Shown: positions 35,563 through 47,755 of the stretch, piece after piece
Layout: every line of letters starts with the position of its first letter
How positions within the stretch are numbered: the first letter of the stretch is position 1
NCBI GenBank assembly: GCA_023213395.1
Contig: CM041465.1
Span: 88,109,741 to 88,173,740 of the forward strand
Direction of reading: 5' to 3'
DNA: 64,000 nt
Source: Cycas panzhihuaensis
Lineage: Eukaryota; Cycadophyta
Translations under genes and position numbers: made by a program
Notes under the pieces: generated by a model
Database searches by the model: none
Told to the model about the DNA's origin: nothing
The model's input: only the letters and a program-made list of their open reading frames with translations

Positions 35563-35719
35563 GATACATATCAAAAGACCAGAAGTTGTGAAGTGTGTCA
35601 AATATTTGTAGGAAAAAAGAAATTAAGCATTATGCCATTAAAAGTAGTCTATGTAGATCAGCCACTTAAGAAGTGGGGTTTGGACTTCATAGGTCCTATA
35701 AACCCACCTTCAAGTAAAG

Positions 35720-35804
<85 letters not shown>

Positions 35805-36600
35805 TTACTACTACAAATTATTTCACTAAATGGATTGAAGTAGTGACTACTAAATTAGGTACTATCAATATAATTATTAATTTTTCATACGAGGTTATAA
35901 TACCAAGATTTAACTTCCCTTCATTTCTTATATTAGATAATGGAGTAGCTTTCACTTCCATAGAGAGGATTAGCTTATGTAATTCAAATAGAATTTGCTT
36001 AAACACATCATCTAATTATTATCTGTAAGGAAATATATTAGTAGAATTGATAGATAAAAATCTTATTAGAATGCTAAAGGCAATAGTTAACAAGAATCAA
36101 AGGTATTGGCACACAAAGCTTTACTAAGATCTATGGGCTAATAGGACTATGTCTAAGGAGGTAATGGGCTTTTCTCCATCTCTGTTAGTATATGGTAAGG
36201 AGGCCCTATTGCCATCTCATTTACTTTTAGATGTTTTTTTATTAGCAAATTATAAGGACTAAGATCCACTTGATAAAAGATGATAAACTTGGTAGCTTTG
36301 GAAGAGAAAATGACTAAAGCGAAGGACAAGTTCCTCAAATATCAAATAAAGATCAAGAAATATTTTGATAAGAAATTTACCTTAGAGAAGTTTTTATGTC
36401 CAAGAGACAATATCCTGAAGTGGGACAAGGCCAAGGAGAAGCTAGATACATAAAGAAAATTTGATTCTCTCTAGCTAGGACTATTTATCATATTGAAGAA
36501 AGTGAGTGGTAACACTTTTAGATTGAAAAATACTTGGGAGAAGAGCTTATTATTCTAGTAAACGATAGGTTCTTGAAACCTTTCTTCCAAATTGAATAAT
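35563..36600 (+). pseudogene. Element C integrase core and C-terminal part
   Basis: Continuation of the interrupted integrase. It starts with the Cys pair (SCEVCQIFVGKKK) and the core block KKWGLDFIGPINPPSSKGH, with the catalytic Asp codon at 35,683-35,685. After the microsatellite the next frame reads NYFTKWIEVV, LILDNGVAF (second Asp, 35,936-35,938) and a Glu at 36,044-36,046. The spacing of the last two is 35 intervening residues, so the D-D-35-E triad is still there. The YYPQ-type motif has its Gln replaced by TAA. The C terminus (36,290-36,570) has KKYFDKKFTLEKF, ILKWDKAKEK, and FRLKN, with no chromodomain. Confidence 0.88.
35723..35802. repeat. (AT)40 microsatellite inside the integrase of element C
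   Basis: 80 bases of perfect AT dinucleotide between the first and second catalytic Asp codons. It shifts the reading frame by one base relative to the upstream part. It probably expanded after the element died. Confidence 0.97.
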
Positions 36601-36972
36601 ATAAGCTATATACACCACCTATAAATATTGTATATATCTTTCTTTTTGCTATAACAAGAATAAGTTTATTTCATTTATTTTAAATAAAGTTAAAATAAGG
36701 ATAGACTCTATTACGTAAATTTGAAGTAGAGTCTACTCTTTGAATTGGGTAATGGAAGTGATCATTCCTCTTTAAATGAATACATACTAATGGAAGCCAA
36801 GTAACAATCTAATAAAATATATAACAACTAGCACACTAGAAAGCATAGTAATTTGAAAAGTTTTTGTGTCTCTTAGATAATATAGTGGACTCAAGTAAGA
36901 AGGCTATGAGAATAATAATTCCTAGTCATAAAAGATAATCAGTGGAACTATACCTATACCATTATAAAAATA
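36601..36972. other. No gene recognised, boundary of elements C and D
   Basis: A 3' LTR of element C and a 5' LTR of element D would be expected here, but no repeat partner was found in the window. Confidence 0.4.
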
Positions 36973-38100
36973 ATGAATATTGAAAAAATGGTTGAAAATT
37001 TAATCCAAAATGATATAGTTGAACCTATTACCCAAGCATTTTATGAGGAAGTTCAAATGTCAAATACACTTTTAAGCAATACCTTATATCAGATCCTAGA
37101 CAAATTAATAATCATGATAATAGGTAAAAAAGAGGATATAATTATACCTAACTTGAAAGGCAAAGGAATTAGTTAGTAGTAATATATTAGAATTTGACTT
37201 AGAAGAGATAATTTTGGACCTAGAATAACTCAATTAAATCTTGATAATGAACCTATTAGAAAATACTTTAATAACTACCAAAATCTATCACTTGAAGAAC
37301 AAAAAGTGGTGGGATTTTAAGCATATTTTAATTATTTATAAACTATACAATCTCAAAAGAAAAAAAAATATAGAAAAATTTGTGATCTAACACTTTAACA
37401 TTAAGCAAAAACATATAAACTAAGAGTGTGGATTCAACAAATGAAAAATTATTTTCTTTTAATAGAAATTGAGTCAACTAAGTAAGTTACTTTAGCAACA
37501 TTACATATAGATAAAATTATATGTGAATGGTGATAGAGCTTAGAGCACATCACATTTTGAAACTAATTATTAACATAGAAAATATTTATTTATTTATTTA
37601 TTGAGAGATTTAAAACTGTAACTAATTATGATTACTATTAGGAATTACAAAAATTAAGACAAATAGGAACTATAGAATAATATAACATGGCATTCATTAA
37701 ATTAAGTTATGTACTAGAAGATATCCTAACTAGTAGGCTTATTCAATTATACATTGATGGCTTAATTATGGAAATTCAAATTGATCTCAAATTCAAGATC
37801 CAAAAGATCTCAATAAAGTAATACAATTAGTCATAATATAGGATGATAAGATCAACAAGCTAAGAAAAACTAAAATAAGACTCTATATTCCCCCATTTTC
37901 TCATCCTAATCCACTACCAACCATTTGACCTAATCCCTTTGCTAGCTAGATCTAACCAGTCTATCAAAACTATGATTCAATAAATGAGAGCAAATTAAGA
38001 AAATTTAAGGAAAAAAAAATCTATGTTTTAGATGTACCAAAAGATGCGTACTAATTCATAAATATAAAAAAAAAAAGTCAGATATAATTAAGCTATTTCT
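36973..38100 (+). pseudogene. Element D gag, chromovirus-type gypsy
   Basis: Gag of a second plus-strand gypsy element. The first 67 codons from ATG 36,973 read MNIEKMVENLIQNDIVEPIT and continue to a stop. The capsid part at about 37,400-37,800 has WIQQMKNYFLLIE, then LATLHI, then QELQKLRQIGTIEQYNMAFI and DILTSRLIQLYIDGL, the usual gag helices, with stops between. The Pro-rich C-terminal tail (37,890-38,060) follows. A zinc knuckle is not clear. Confidence 0.72.
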
Positions 38101-38199
38101 TATAATAGAAAATAAAGGATATAATAAAGAGGAAAACTTGGAAATAATCCAAGAAGATTATCATGACCCTCAAGAAGACAACTACCATCATGAGCTTGG

Positions 38200-38640
38200 T
38201 ATTCTAAAAAAGTCAATTTTAGTTATGAGTGGTCTCACGGAATCAGATACATTGAAACTAAGGGGCTTTATAAAAAACAAGTTGTTACAATCTTAATAGA
38301 TCCTAGGAGAACTCATAATTTTATAAATAGGATCCTTTCTTAATACTTAAGGTTATTTCCCTCAAGAATGTCTCCCTTTTAAGTAAGTGTGGAAGGATAA
38401 TAAATTATCTGAGGATAAGGTATAATAAAGAACCTTAAAATCATGATTTCTAATATAGCTATCACATAAAATCTCTACATGCTTGATGTAGGAGGAGTAG
38501 ATATCATTTTTGGAATCCAATGACTTAAAATTCTTGGCACCTTTGAAATGAACTTAGATGAATTATTTATGAGATATAAAAAAGAGGTAAAATTATTATA
38601 TTTTAGGGAGAAAGACAAGGGGCTACCTAATTAATATCCT
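38200..38640 (+). pseudogene. Element D aspartic protease
   Basis: Protease with VTILIDPRRTHNFIN in place of the usual D-S-G-x-T-H-x-F-I core (about 38,284-38,328) and a later DVGGVDIIFGIQ-TGA-LKILGTF block (about 38,480-38,550). The TGA stands at the usual Trp of the WL motif. Confidence 0.72.
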
Positions 38641-38759
38641 ATAAGTGTATGAAAATCTTAATTAAAAAGGGTCATAGAGGTATAATGGTTCAACTATTTT
38701 CAATCTAAGAAAAAAAGATACTAATAACCGAAGAAAATAAACTAAAAAAAGTTATTCAA

Positions 38760-39420
38760 AAATATAATGAAGTCTTTGAAGACCTTCTAGTAGAATTACC
38801 CCTTAGCAAGGAATGAAATATCATATTAAGCTTGAGCCTAGTAGTAACCTAATTGGCATTCATCTATATTGACACCTACATCACTATCAAAATAAAACTA
38901 AAAAGATTATATAGGGACTACTAGATATAGGAGCAACAGTTTCCAATAAGAGCCCATTTTTAGCTCATATAATCTTGGTTAAGAAAAAGGATAAGTCTTA
39001 TCATATGTATGTAGATTATGAAGTATTAAATAACATTATAATAAAAAATAAATTCTTTCCACCAAGAATTGATGAGCTATTAGATGGGTTATAAGGAGAA
39101 AAGTATTTTTTCAAAAATATATCTAAGATCTTGATATCATCAAATTTGAATCAAGCTAAAAGATACGTATAAGACTACTTTTAGTATATACCATATCCAT
39201 TTTGAATTCAAAATAATACCTTTTGGCCTTACTAATACATTGACCATATTCCAAGTTATTATGAATAAAGTCCTTAGGCCTTTCCTATGGAAATTCATTT
39301 TGGTTTTATTTGATAACATATTAATATTTAACAAAAATTAAAAGGAACATATAGACCATATAGACCAAGTGTTAAATGTTCTAAAAGAATAAAAGTTCTT
39401 TGCTTAAAAATCAAAGTATT
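38760..39420 (+). pseudogene. Element D reverse transcriptase
   Basis: Gypsy RT in several frames. It includes HIILVKKKDKSYHMYVDYEV at about 38,965-39,025, then LNNIIIKNKFFPPRIDELLD. Around 39,130-39,330 the palm is shifted. The active site reads VLFDNILIFN, where the second Asp of D-D has become Asn (GAT/GAC to AAC), so the enzyme would be inactive. Confidence 0.78.
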
Positions 39421-40110
39421 CCTTTGGGAAAAAAAAGAAATAGAGTATGTAGGACATCTCATCTCAAAATAAGGAATAAAAGCTAATCCAAAAAAGATCA
39501 AGGCCATCTAAGAATGTCCTACACTTAAAAATATCAACAAACTTAGAGGTTTCTTAGAGTTAACAAGATACTATTGATGTTTTATTAAGAACTATACACA
39601 AAAAATGTCTACATTAACTTACATATTTAAAAAAGACTCCTTCTAGTGGAATGATGAAGTAGTAACTTGTTTTGAACAACTCAAATAAATCATGACTTGC
39701 CTCCCTATATTAACTTCACCAGACATTCCTAAGATATTCACGATAGAATTTAATGCTTTAGGAATAGGGATTGATGCAATATTAATATAGGAAGAGAAAT
39801 GCATTGCATTAAAAAGTAGAAAGTTAAACAACAAAGATCAACTTAAATCCATGTATGATAAAGAAATATTAACTATTATATATTACTTAGTTAAATGGTG
39901 TTAATATCTATTATATAGTAAGTTTATAGTAAAAATAGATCATAAGAATTTATAATACCTCTTAAAGCTAAAAGAGTTATCTCCAAAATAATAAAAGTAA
40001 GTGAGCAAAATATAAGCATTCAAATTTGACATAATATATTACAAAGGAAAACTTAATGTGGTGGATAATGCTTTATACTAAAGAGATGAAGAACCTTAGT
40101 ATGATACAAA
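39421..40110 (+). pseudogene. Element D RNase H
   Basis: Connection and RNase H. EIEYVGHLIS then GIKANPKKIKAI, LRGFLELTRYY and FIKNYTQKMSTLTYIFKKDS cover 39,440-39,650. RNase H follows with PKIFTIEFNALGIGIDAIL, where the first catalytic Asp is replaced by Asn, and YDKEILTIIYYLVKW near 39,855-39,900. Confidence 0.8.
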
Positions 40111-40199
40111 ACACTAGTTGAACATAGCTTTGATGATAGAACCATTATAGATAACAAAAATACAATCAAAGTATTCTAAGGGCCTCAACTTCTAATAAA

Positions 40200-41030
40200 T
40201 AATTTAAGGAATTTAACAAGAAAATAATAATAAATTTGAATGGAAAAAGGACATTCTTTAGTATAAAGGATGAATATTCTTTGGGTAAAATTCTTAATTT
40301 CAAACCAAAGTATTAGAAGAAGCACATGCAGTACCATCTACAGGACATGAGGGCTTCTTCAAAACATATGCTAGTATTAAACAATCATTTTTCTAGGAGG
40401 GAATAAAAAAAGAAATCTATAAGTTTATTCTTGAATGTCTAGTTTATTAGGTAAATAAATATAAACTCATAACTATACTAAGATTACTGTAACCCTTATC
40501 TATCCCATAATAAAAATGGGAAAGTGTTAGCATGGATTTTATTATAGGATTGCCAAAGGGAAAGATGTTATGTATGTGGTAGTTGATCATCTAATAAAAT
40601 TCACTCATTTCATACCCATTCAATCCACAAATAAAGCTCCTAAGTTAGTAGAAATATTTATCAAAGAGGTATATAAATTATATAGTTTCACTCATAACAT
40701 TATTAGTGATAGGGATCCTAAAAATTTGAGCTACTTCTGGTAGGGGATATTTAACCAAGTTGGTACGAAGTTAGAAATGAGTAAGAGTTACCATCCATAG
40801 ACAAATGATCAAACTGAGGCAATTAACAAATGCTTAAAAAACTACTTAAGGAACTATATGGCTAAAAAGCAAAGCTCATGGGTCGAATGGCTATATTTAG
40901 CTAAAGCTTAGTATAATTCTTCTTATCATTTATCCATTAAAATAACCTCATTCTAAGTTTTATATGACTAGCAACCAACTTAACTAAAGGATTAGATATC
41001 TAAGGATAGTAAAGTTTTTTCAGTAAATAA
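40200..41030 (+). pseudogene. Element D integrase, first part (interrupted)
   Basis: Integrase of a chromovirus. The zinc-binding part is at 40,310-40,460 (EEAHAVPSTGHEGFFKTY, then ILECLVY with the second Cys lost). The core has WESVSMDFIIGLPKGKDVMY at about 40,515-40,575, VVVDHLIKFTHFIPI, IISDRDP, and a YHP-TAG-TNDQTEAINK block at 40,789-40,830. Here TAG (40,798-40,800) stands at the invariant Gln of YHPQ. The frame stops at element E and resumes at 48,047 with one target copy removed. Confidence 0.88.
41026..41030. repeat. Target-site duplication of element E, left copy
   Basis: AATAA before the LTR start, identical to 48,042-48,046. Confidence 0.82.
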
Positions 41031-41316
41031 TGTTAGAATAATACCCATATGGGGGCAATTGGCCACCTTAGGAATATTACCCACATTGAGGTAATAACCC
41101 ATATTATGGAAAATATTGTGGTGGCACATTGTCAGGCGTTTATTAATACCAAGTAGTGGTGGACCTTGAGAGGTGTGTTAAATCCTCTCAGTCCTACCTA
41201 TTTATTTATGGGATCCAAAGACTTCGGTGTTCTTTAACACCACCATCCTCATGGATTGATGGTTGTGGCCTCTTACTTACATTTTATTTTATTCTCTTTG
41301 CCAGTTGATTCCATCA
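41031..41316 (+). repeat. Element E left LTR (5' LTR)
   Basis: 286 bp matching 47,756-48,041. It starts TGTTAGAATAAT and ends TTCCATCA, giving TG...CA termini. The shared block AGTGGTGGACCTTGAGAGGT is identical in both. Confidence 0.9.
41050..41105. repeat. Three 18-bp units in the element E LTR
   Basis: A unit of the type RGGTRATWACCCAYAT is repeated three times in tandem. The same array is at 47,776-47,831 in the other LTR. Confidence 0.65.
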
Positions 41317-41318
41317 TT

Positions 41319-41330
41319 TGGTATTGGAGC
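41319..41330 (+). promoter_or_regulatory. Element E primer binding site
   Basis: TGGTATTGGAGC, two bases after the 5' LTR. It differs from the initiator-Met complement TGGTATCAGAGC at two places, both transitions. Confidence 0.78.
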
Positions 41331-43677
41331 TAAGTTCATGCATTCCTCTTAATCTGATATTTAATCTACGTATTCTTCTTCATCTAATATTTGGTTGGTT
41401 TTATAGAATTTATTTGTTTTATGTTTGCTAGTTATTAATTGACAATAATTACCTACATTGGCTTGAGGCTTAAAGTCTTTGTGTCTGTATAATTACATTC
41501 ATATATTGTGAAGGGTATTTTTTACTTGATTCTAGTGTCCAAACTACCAATGGCATTATGTTGGATTCTTGGGGTAGTGCACATCTTATGTTTAGGAGAC
41601 TTGGTCCACTACTTAGAATTTGTGTGCACTTGCATCCATCTCCTATACCAGGTTTATGTCTGCATCTATTTTCTGCTATTAATAGTCATATATCCACCAT
41701 ATTTTTCTTTCCTTCATGCCAAGAAAGATAAATGTCCTATTGTCAATATCTTAGTGGAGCACACATTTAAAAAAAAATGGCGCATGTGTTATGTATGTTA
41801 ACATATCTATTCTCATGTGTTGTAAAGCATAGAAACATGCATTTCATCTAAGGTCCTCTTATGCCTACACAAATTATATTCCATGACCATGCTTATCTCT
41901 ATACTTATGTTGGTAAGTGCATTATGAGTTTATTTGTTTGGATAGATAACACCCAAATCACATCACACCTTTATCTATCATTTATTATAGACTATATTTT
42001 ATACTTCATCTCATTCATGTTTGCATTTTGCACCTTGTTTGTCTCATTCACATTTGCATTCTACCACTTATTCACCTCTTATGCTATGGTTGTTGATTAT
42101 TAAGTCTTATTATGTTTTTCTATTTCCATTCTATAGTAGATAAATCAATGACACTCTAACATAAATAATAAGGAGGTTGCATTGTGATAACACTAATCTT
42201 TGCAGGAGTTTTATTGGATAAATAGAGACATCGACTAAGAAGACCATTTCAATGTTGGTGCCTTTCAGACTATATTCATTCCCTCTAGGCTTTGTATACT
42301 TTTGTAGGTCATTTGGTATGTGTTTTTGTGGCTTTTTAAGTGATCTTACGATAGTAGTATTATGATATCTTCGGAGTCATTGGCTTGTGTTACTGTGCCA
42401 ATTTTACTCTATTATAATTTGTTATTGTCACTCTTATGTGGATGCCTTGAGATCAAAGCCACAAAGTTTTTATACATATGCTCACATTGAAAGCTACGCC
42501 CTCCTCATGGAAAGATTATTATTTAATATTTGTGTTCTCCTACGTTTGTTAGTATAAACTTCAAAGAAAGGTATAATGTAAGTATTACACTTCATTTCCA
42601 TCTTTACATCTTCGTCTAGTATTTGTGGCCTGTGTTTATGCCTTTTAGTCCTACCAGTCTGCCTACATCTACCACCTCATCATGTTTAAGGCATGCCATT
42701 GAATACAGAGCAAATTTAAAGGCTATAAGAGTGACATGTTATTTTTTCTTTTTTCATCTAATGATCCTAACCTTTTCTTTAATCAATGTAATGCATAACG
42801 ATGACGATAAAATATTATAGAATATATGAAGATGACACACTTATTTATGGTTGTTATGTTTCATTTATATTAGAAGATATTAGCAAAATTGTTCCTATTA
42901 TTAAGCATTAAATATTGTTTATACTTTGAGAAATTTACTATCTTATATATTCTGTTAAGCTTCGGTATCCTATAGCCCTCTTTATTACACAACTTGCAGG
43001 TCATATTTAACTAGCAAGTAACTAGAGACCTTTCTTTAAAGGGGCTACTTTATTTTTTAAGGAGATTATTTTAAATCAATTACTTATTTTTAGCAAGGAT
43101 ATCTATCACCAACGGGGTCTATTTTCAAATCTACTAGCTCCAAAGTGTTCTATATTTCCACTTGAATGAAATGAGTGGTCACATGACCATGCTAGGTCTA
43201 TATTTGATAACTTTTTAATGACTAAAAGTTAGTGAAATTTTTACTTGTACTTCATGTGTTAAAGGGCTCTTTATCCCATTTAATCTCCTTATATCTTTTA
43301 ATACATAAATTGGTCATAAAAAGTTAGATTAAATATTGAGTTTGTATTTTGATTCTGTATTGAGTGAATGACCTTTTAAGAATGTTTAAAGTTATTTGAT
43401 GTAATATTTTTATAGTCAAAATTAATTCTAGTTTGTGGACTCTATACGAGTTGACACTAAAATAAATTTAACAAAACTTTAGAGGACCTAACCTCCTTTT
43501 GCTTTAGAGGAGGTTAAGTCCTAATTGGGACACTTGTGCATGTCCCAAAATTAAAGAGGGATAAGTTTTGCTTGTGTTTTTTTAGTGTCTATATTACCTT
43601 GTTCAAGTGTATTTCAATATTTCATTCAAGCACTTTACTTTTTTAAAATAGTTTATTTATAAGGTAATTTCTGCATC
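41331..43677 (+). other. Element E long 5' leader
   Basis: 2.35 kb between primer site and gag without a recognised domain. Open stretches at 41,508-41,801 and 41,861-42,103 are hydrophobic by composition and start at ordinary ATGs. I do not consider them genes. Related element B has a similarly long leader. Confidence 0.5.
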
Positions 43678-44760
43678 ATGAGCTCAAGTATAAGTAATGT
43701 AATTGTGCCAAAATTTAATAGTACTATCTTTTTAAATTAGATTTGAAGAATAAAACCTATATTTATGTCAAAAGATATATGTGATTTAATTGAAATAGGT
43801 TATAGAGCATTTGATGCTAATTCTACTGAAGACCAAAAGAAGAATAAAATGTGAGATAATAAAGCCTTAGTAATTATCTTCTATACATTAGATGATCATA
43901 TTTTTTTAAGGGTTCATGAAGCAACTATGTTAAAGAAGGTATGAGACACATTAAAGACCACCTACAAAGGAGTTGTTATATCAAAACTCCAAACATTGAG
44001 GAGTAAGTTTAAAAACTATAAGATGAATAATAATGAAGGAGTAAATAACTTCATAACTAAAATATAAGGCCTAGTCAATCAAATGAGGGCCTTAGCACAA
44101 GTTATTAGTAAGCAAAATATGCTAAAGAATATCTTAAGATGTGTTAGTGATATTAAAAGATTTGAAATAATTATAACAAGTATTAAAATCTCTAAAGATC
44201 TAATTACCCTCAAAATTGGTTAATTAAGTACAATGCTACTTATTATTAAAGAGAAGTGGGTAGTGAATTTTTAGAATATACATTTTCCACTAAGGCAAAT
44301 ATTAGGCTTACTTTTCAAGGCCAAAGTTCTATGGGAAGAGGACAATCTCCTAAAGGAAGAGGTTAAAACTTTAGAAATCAAAATATATTTTATCAAAGAT
44401 ATGGTTAAGTTTATCAAGGGCAAAGACAATATCATCAAGGTCAAGATCATCAAGGTTAAACTTAATTTCAAGGTTAAAGTCAAAGATATTATTTTTAAGG
44501 CCAATTTAATCAAGGCTAAAGACAAAATTTTAGACCTTAAGGAAGAGGTAGAGGATAAAGTCCAAGAGGTAGGAACCAAGGACAAAGAGGAAGAAGTCTT
44601 AAAGGTAGAGAAATAATACAATATTCTAATTGCCATAGAAGTAGAAAGTTAGAAGAAAATTATTTCACAAAAAGATCTAACTTACATAAAGGAATAACTA
44701 ATATACTAGTTGAAGAAAGGAAAAATGAGAGACTCTTTCTATCAAGTTTGATAGTAAATA
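43678..44760 (+). pseudogene. Element E copia gag
   Basis: Gag starting at ATG 43,678 (SSISNVIVPKFN), followed by a UBN2-type capsid part: EDQKKNKM, ALVIIFYTLDDHIFLRVHEA, TYKGVVISKLQTLRSKFKNY, and NNEGVNNFITKI. From about 44,300 to 44,610 the true frame is a Gln/Gly-rich repeat region (GQ-x-x-x-GQ). The Lys-rich open stretch at 44,401-44,616 is the same DNA in another frame. A zinc knuckle with one Cys left (CHRSRKLEEN) lies near 44,630. Confidence 0.82.
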
Positions 44761-45180
44761 AAGAAGAAGATACTTGGTATATTGACTCAGGATGTTCTAT
44801 CCATATGACACATAGATAAAAGTGGTTCAGGGAGTTAGACAACACCTAAAGAAGCAAAATTATATTTAGGGACAATACCACTTAAGTTGTAATTTGTAAA
44901 GGGAATGTGGCTATATAAACAAACTTTGAAAAAACAAGGTGTATCAATGATGTACCCTCTATCCCTATGCTTAAGAAAAACTTATTATTAGTGGGACAAA
45001 TAATGGAGAAAAAATACAAGGTAATCTTTGGTAATAGAGAGTGCACCACTAAGGATAAACTAAGGAATAAAGTAATAGTTGCTAAGGGACAAATAACTAA
45101 TGACAGATTATTTAAACTAGTCATTTTCTCAACTAATTATTATACCTTAAAGGCTTTAACCAATGTGGATAGTGAAACTT
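44761..45180 (+). pseudogene. Element E copia protease
   Basis: Copia protease with the catalytic block TWYIDSGCSIHMTH, its D-S-G codons at 44,784-44,792, then WFRELD, IIFRDNTT, and a LLLVGQIMEKKYKVIFGN block (about 44,985-45,040). It keeps the intact active-site motif, although stops flank it. Confidence 0.88.
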
Positions 45181-46180
45181 GATATAAAAGAATTGGTTAT
45201 GTGAAGTATAATAGTTTGGAATTAATAAAGTATATAGAAACATTGATAGGTTTACCTAATATTGAACATGACAAGGAAGTGTATGAAGAGTGCATACTGA
45301 GCAAATAATAAAGGGAAGGATTCACTAATGATAATTATAGGGAAAATAAGCATTTTCAACTAGTATATAAAGATCTATATAGACCAATGGATGTGCTTTC
45401 ACTTGGTGGAGCTAAGTACTTTATAACACTCATTAATGATTTTACAAGGATAACTTGGGTTTGCTTTCTTAAGTTCAAGTCAAATGCACTCCAATGATTT
45501 ACTAACTTCAAAAACATGATTGAAAGATATAGTAAACATAAAATATTGATCCTAATATTAGAAAATAGGTGAGAATTCATTTCAAATAAATTTAAGAATT
45601 ATGGAAGATATTTTAGGATAAGGAAACAACTCACAAATCCTTACACCCTTCAACAAAATAGGGTTGTAAAAAGAAAGAATAAGATAATTATTGAAATGGG
45701 TAGAAGTATGCTTAAGGATAAGCATTCTGGTAATGAATATTAGATATAAGCTATACATACAATTGTTGATTTATTGAGAAAATATACAACCAAAGTAGTG
45801 AGATGGGTTGCATCTAAAGAAACTTAGATAGGTTACAAATCAAATATTAAATACTTAAAAGCTTTTGGGTGTACTTATGCACATGCTCTAGAATAAAGAA
45901 AGATAAAATTAAATGATCCAAAAATTAAAAGGATTATTATGAGTAGGGATGTCATCTTCAAGAAAGATTAATTCTATCAAGAATAAGTTATTAAAAAGGA
46001 TAAAGGCAAAAACATTGTGATTAAAGTGGACTCTAACTCAAGTGATATAAATATACCTAGTGCAAATGAAATAGGTCCATCTACTTTAATTCAAAGGGCT
46101 CCAAAATGGATACAAAGGGCTCATAATCCTCAAAATATCTTAGATACTAATTTTGAGAGAAGAACAACAAGATCTTAAAG
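45181..46180 (+). pseudogene. Element E copia integrase
   Basis: GAG-pre-integrase zinc part at 45,180-45,310 (RIGYVKYNSLELI, YEECILSKQ), then the core LGGAKYFITLINDFTRITWV, NPYTLQQNRVVKRKN, and the C-terminal KAFGCTYAHALE-TAA-RKIKLND block, where TAA (45,894-45,896) replaces the usual Gln. A shift occurs around 45,920. Confidence 0.85.
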
Positions 46181-47755
46181 GGTAAACTTTACACTCGTGA
46201 CTCAAGTTATGGAGTCAAATAAGCCTTAAAATTTTAAAGAGACAAACATCCAAGATAAATGAAAGAATCTAATTAAGAATGAGTATAATACCTTAATGAA
46301 GAATGACATATGGGAGTTAGTAAATTTCCTACCTAGAAAGAATGCCATTAGGATAAAATGGGTCTACAAGACTAAGTATAAATTAGATGGGTCCATTGAC
46401 AAATATAATGCAAGGTTAGTTGTAAAGGGCTATGCTCAAATTGAAAGTATAGATTATAATAAAATATTTACACTTATTAGAAGTTTAGAAATAGTCTAAT
46501 TAATCATGGTCTTAATTACATAACAAGGTTGGACAATCCATCAAATGAATGTAAAAAATGCCTTCTTGAATAGCTATGTAAATGAGGAGATTTATATCCA
46601 ACAACCTAAGGGTTTTAAAGTAAAAAGAAAAGAAGAAAATATCTACAAATATAAAAAGGCCTTGAATGGACTCAAATAAGCACTTAGAATATGGTACTCT
46701 AGGATTTATAAGTATTTAAGGATAAAGGATTCCTAAGAAGCCACTTAGGCCCTAATTTATATATAAAATTAGAAAGAAGTTCAATACTAATTATGGGCTT
46801 ATATATGGATGACTTAGTATATACTAAGAATTGTGATTACTTGTCCCAAAAGTTTAAGAAAGATATATATAAAGAGTTTGAAATAACAGGCTTGGGACTT
46901 ATGTATTATTTCTTGGGCATTAAAGTATGGTAGGATGAAAAGAGAATATTTGTATCTCAAAGGAAATACATATTGGATATATTGCATAAATTCAACATAG
47001 ATAGTTACAAGCCACTTACAACACTAATAGAGGTCAGGTTGAAATTATCTAAGTTTGAGGAATCTGAATTAGTTGATCCTATACTTTATAGGTAATTGAT
47101 TAGGACTCTAATTTACTTGACTTTAACTCAACCAAACATTATGTATGTAGTCAGTATGGTTTTTAGGTTTATGCATGAGCCTAAGGTAAAACATTGTCAA
47201 GTAGCTAAAAGGATTCTTAGATATCTCAGAGGTATTATGGTTTGTATTATAGGTTATCAAGAGATTATAGATTAATTAGTTATATAGACTCAGACTTGGT
47301 AGGTTATATAGTTGATAGGAAATCTACTTTAAGGTATGCATTTAGTTTGGGTTCATTAGTAGTAGTATGGAGTTAAAAGAAGTAGGCAATAATATCTCTT
47401 TCTATTATAGAAGTAGAGTGTAAAGTAGTTATAGTACGAGCTTGTGAGATAGTTTATCTTAGAAGATTGCTTTAAATTTTATAGGAAGAACATATTGATT
47501 CCACATAGTTATTTTGTGATAATCAAAGCACAATTTAGATGACTAGGAATCCAATATTTCATAATAGGATAAAACGTATTAAAATATAACATTACTTCAT
47601 CAAAGAATTAGTACAACAGGGTGAATTGGAATTAGTTTATTACAACACTGAAGATCAGGTGGCAAATATTTTCATAAAGGTACTTGGTAAAATAAAGTTT
47701 ATCAAATTTAGAGATAAATTTAGAGTCTCCCTAAATGGACATTATAGGAGAGAAA
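46181..47755 (+). pseudogene. Element E copia RT and RNase H
   Basis: RT: NDIWELVNFLPRKNAIRIKW and VYKTKYKLDGSIDKYNARLV at 46,300-46,420, then HQMNVKNAFLNSYVNEEIYI and the active site YMDDLVYT with Y-M-D-D-L at 46,802-46,816. RNase H: GRKSTLRYAFSLGS, QAIISLSIIEVECK (as K-TAG-QAIISLS), and CDNQSTI-TAG-MTRNPIFHN around 47,515-47,560. The frame runs to the polypurine tract (FRDKFRVSLNGHYRREILE). Stops stand at Gln or Trp positions. Confidence 0.9.
47746..47755 (+). promoter_or_regulatory. Element E polypurine tract
   Basis: AGGAGAGAAA directly before the 3' LTR, overlapping the end of the pol frame. Confidence 0.78.

Noticed and set aside
41508-42103. Two hydrophobic open stretches in the leader of element E
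   Set aside because: They resemble membrane proteins only through T-rich composition. No conserved domain, and they lie between primer site and gag.
44401-44616. Lys-rich 71-codon stretch
   Set aside because: It is another frame of the Gln/Gly-rich end of the gag of element E.
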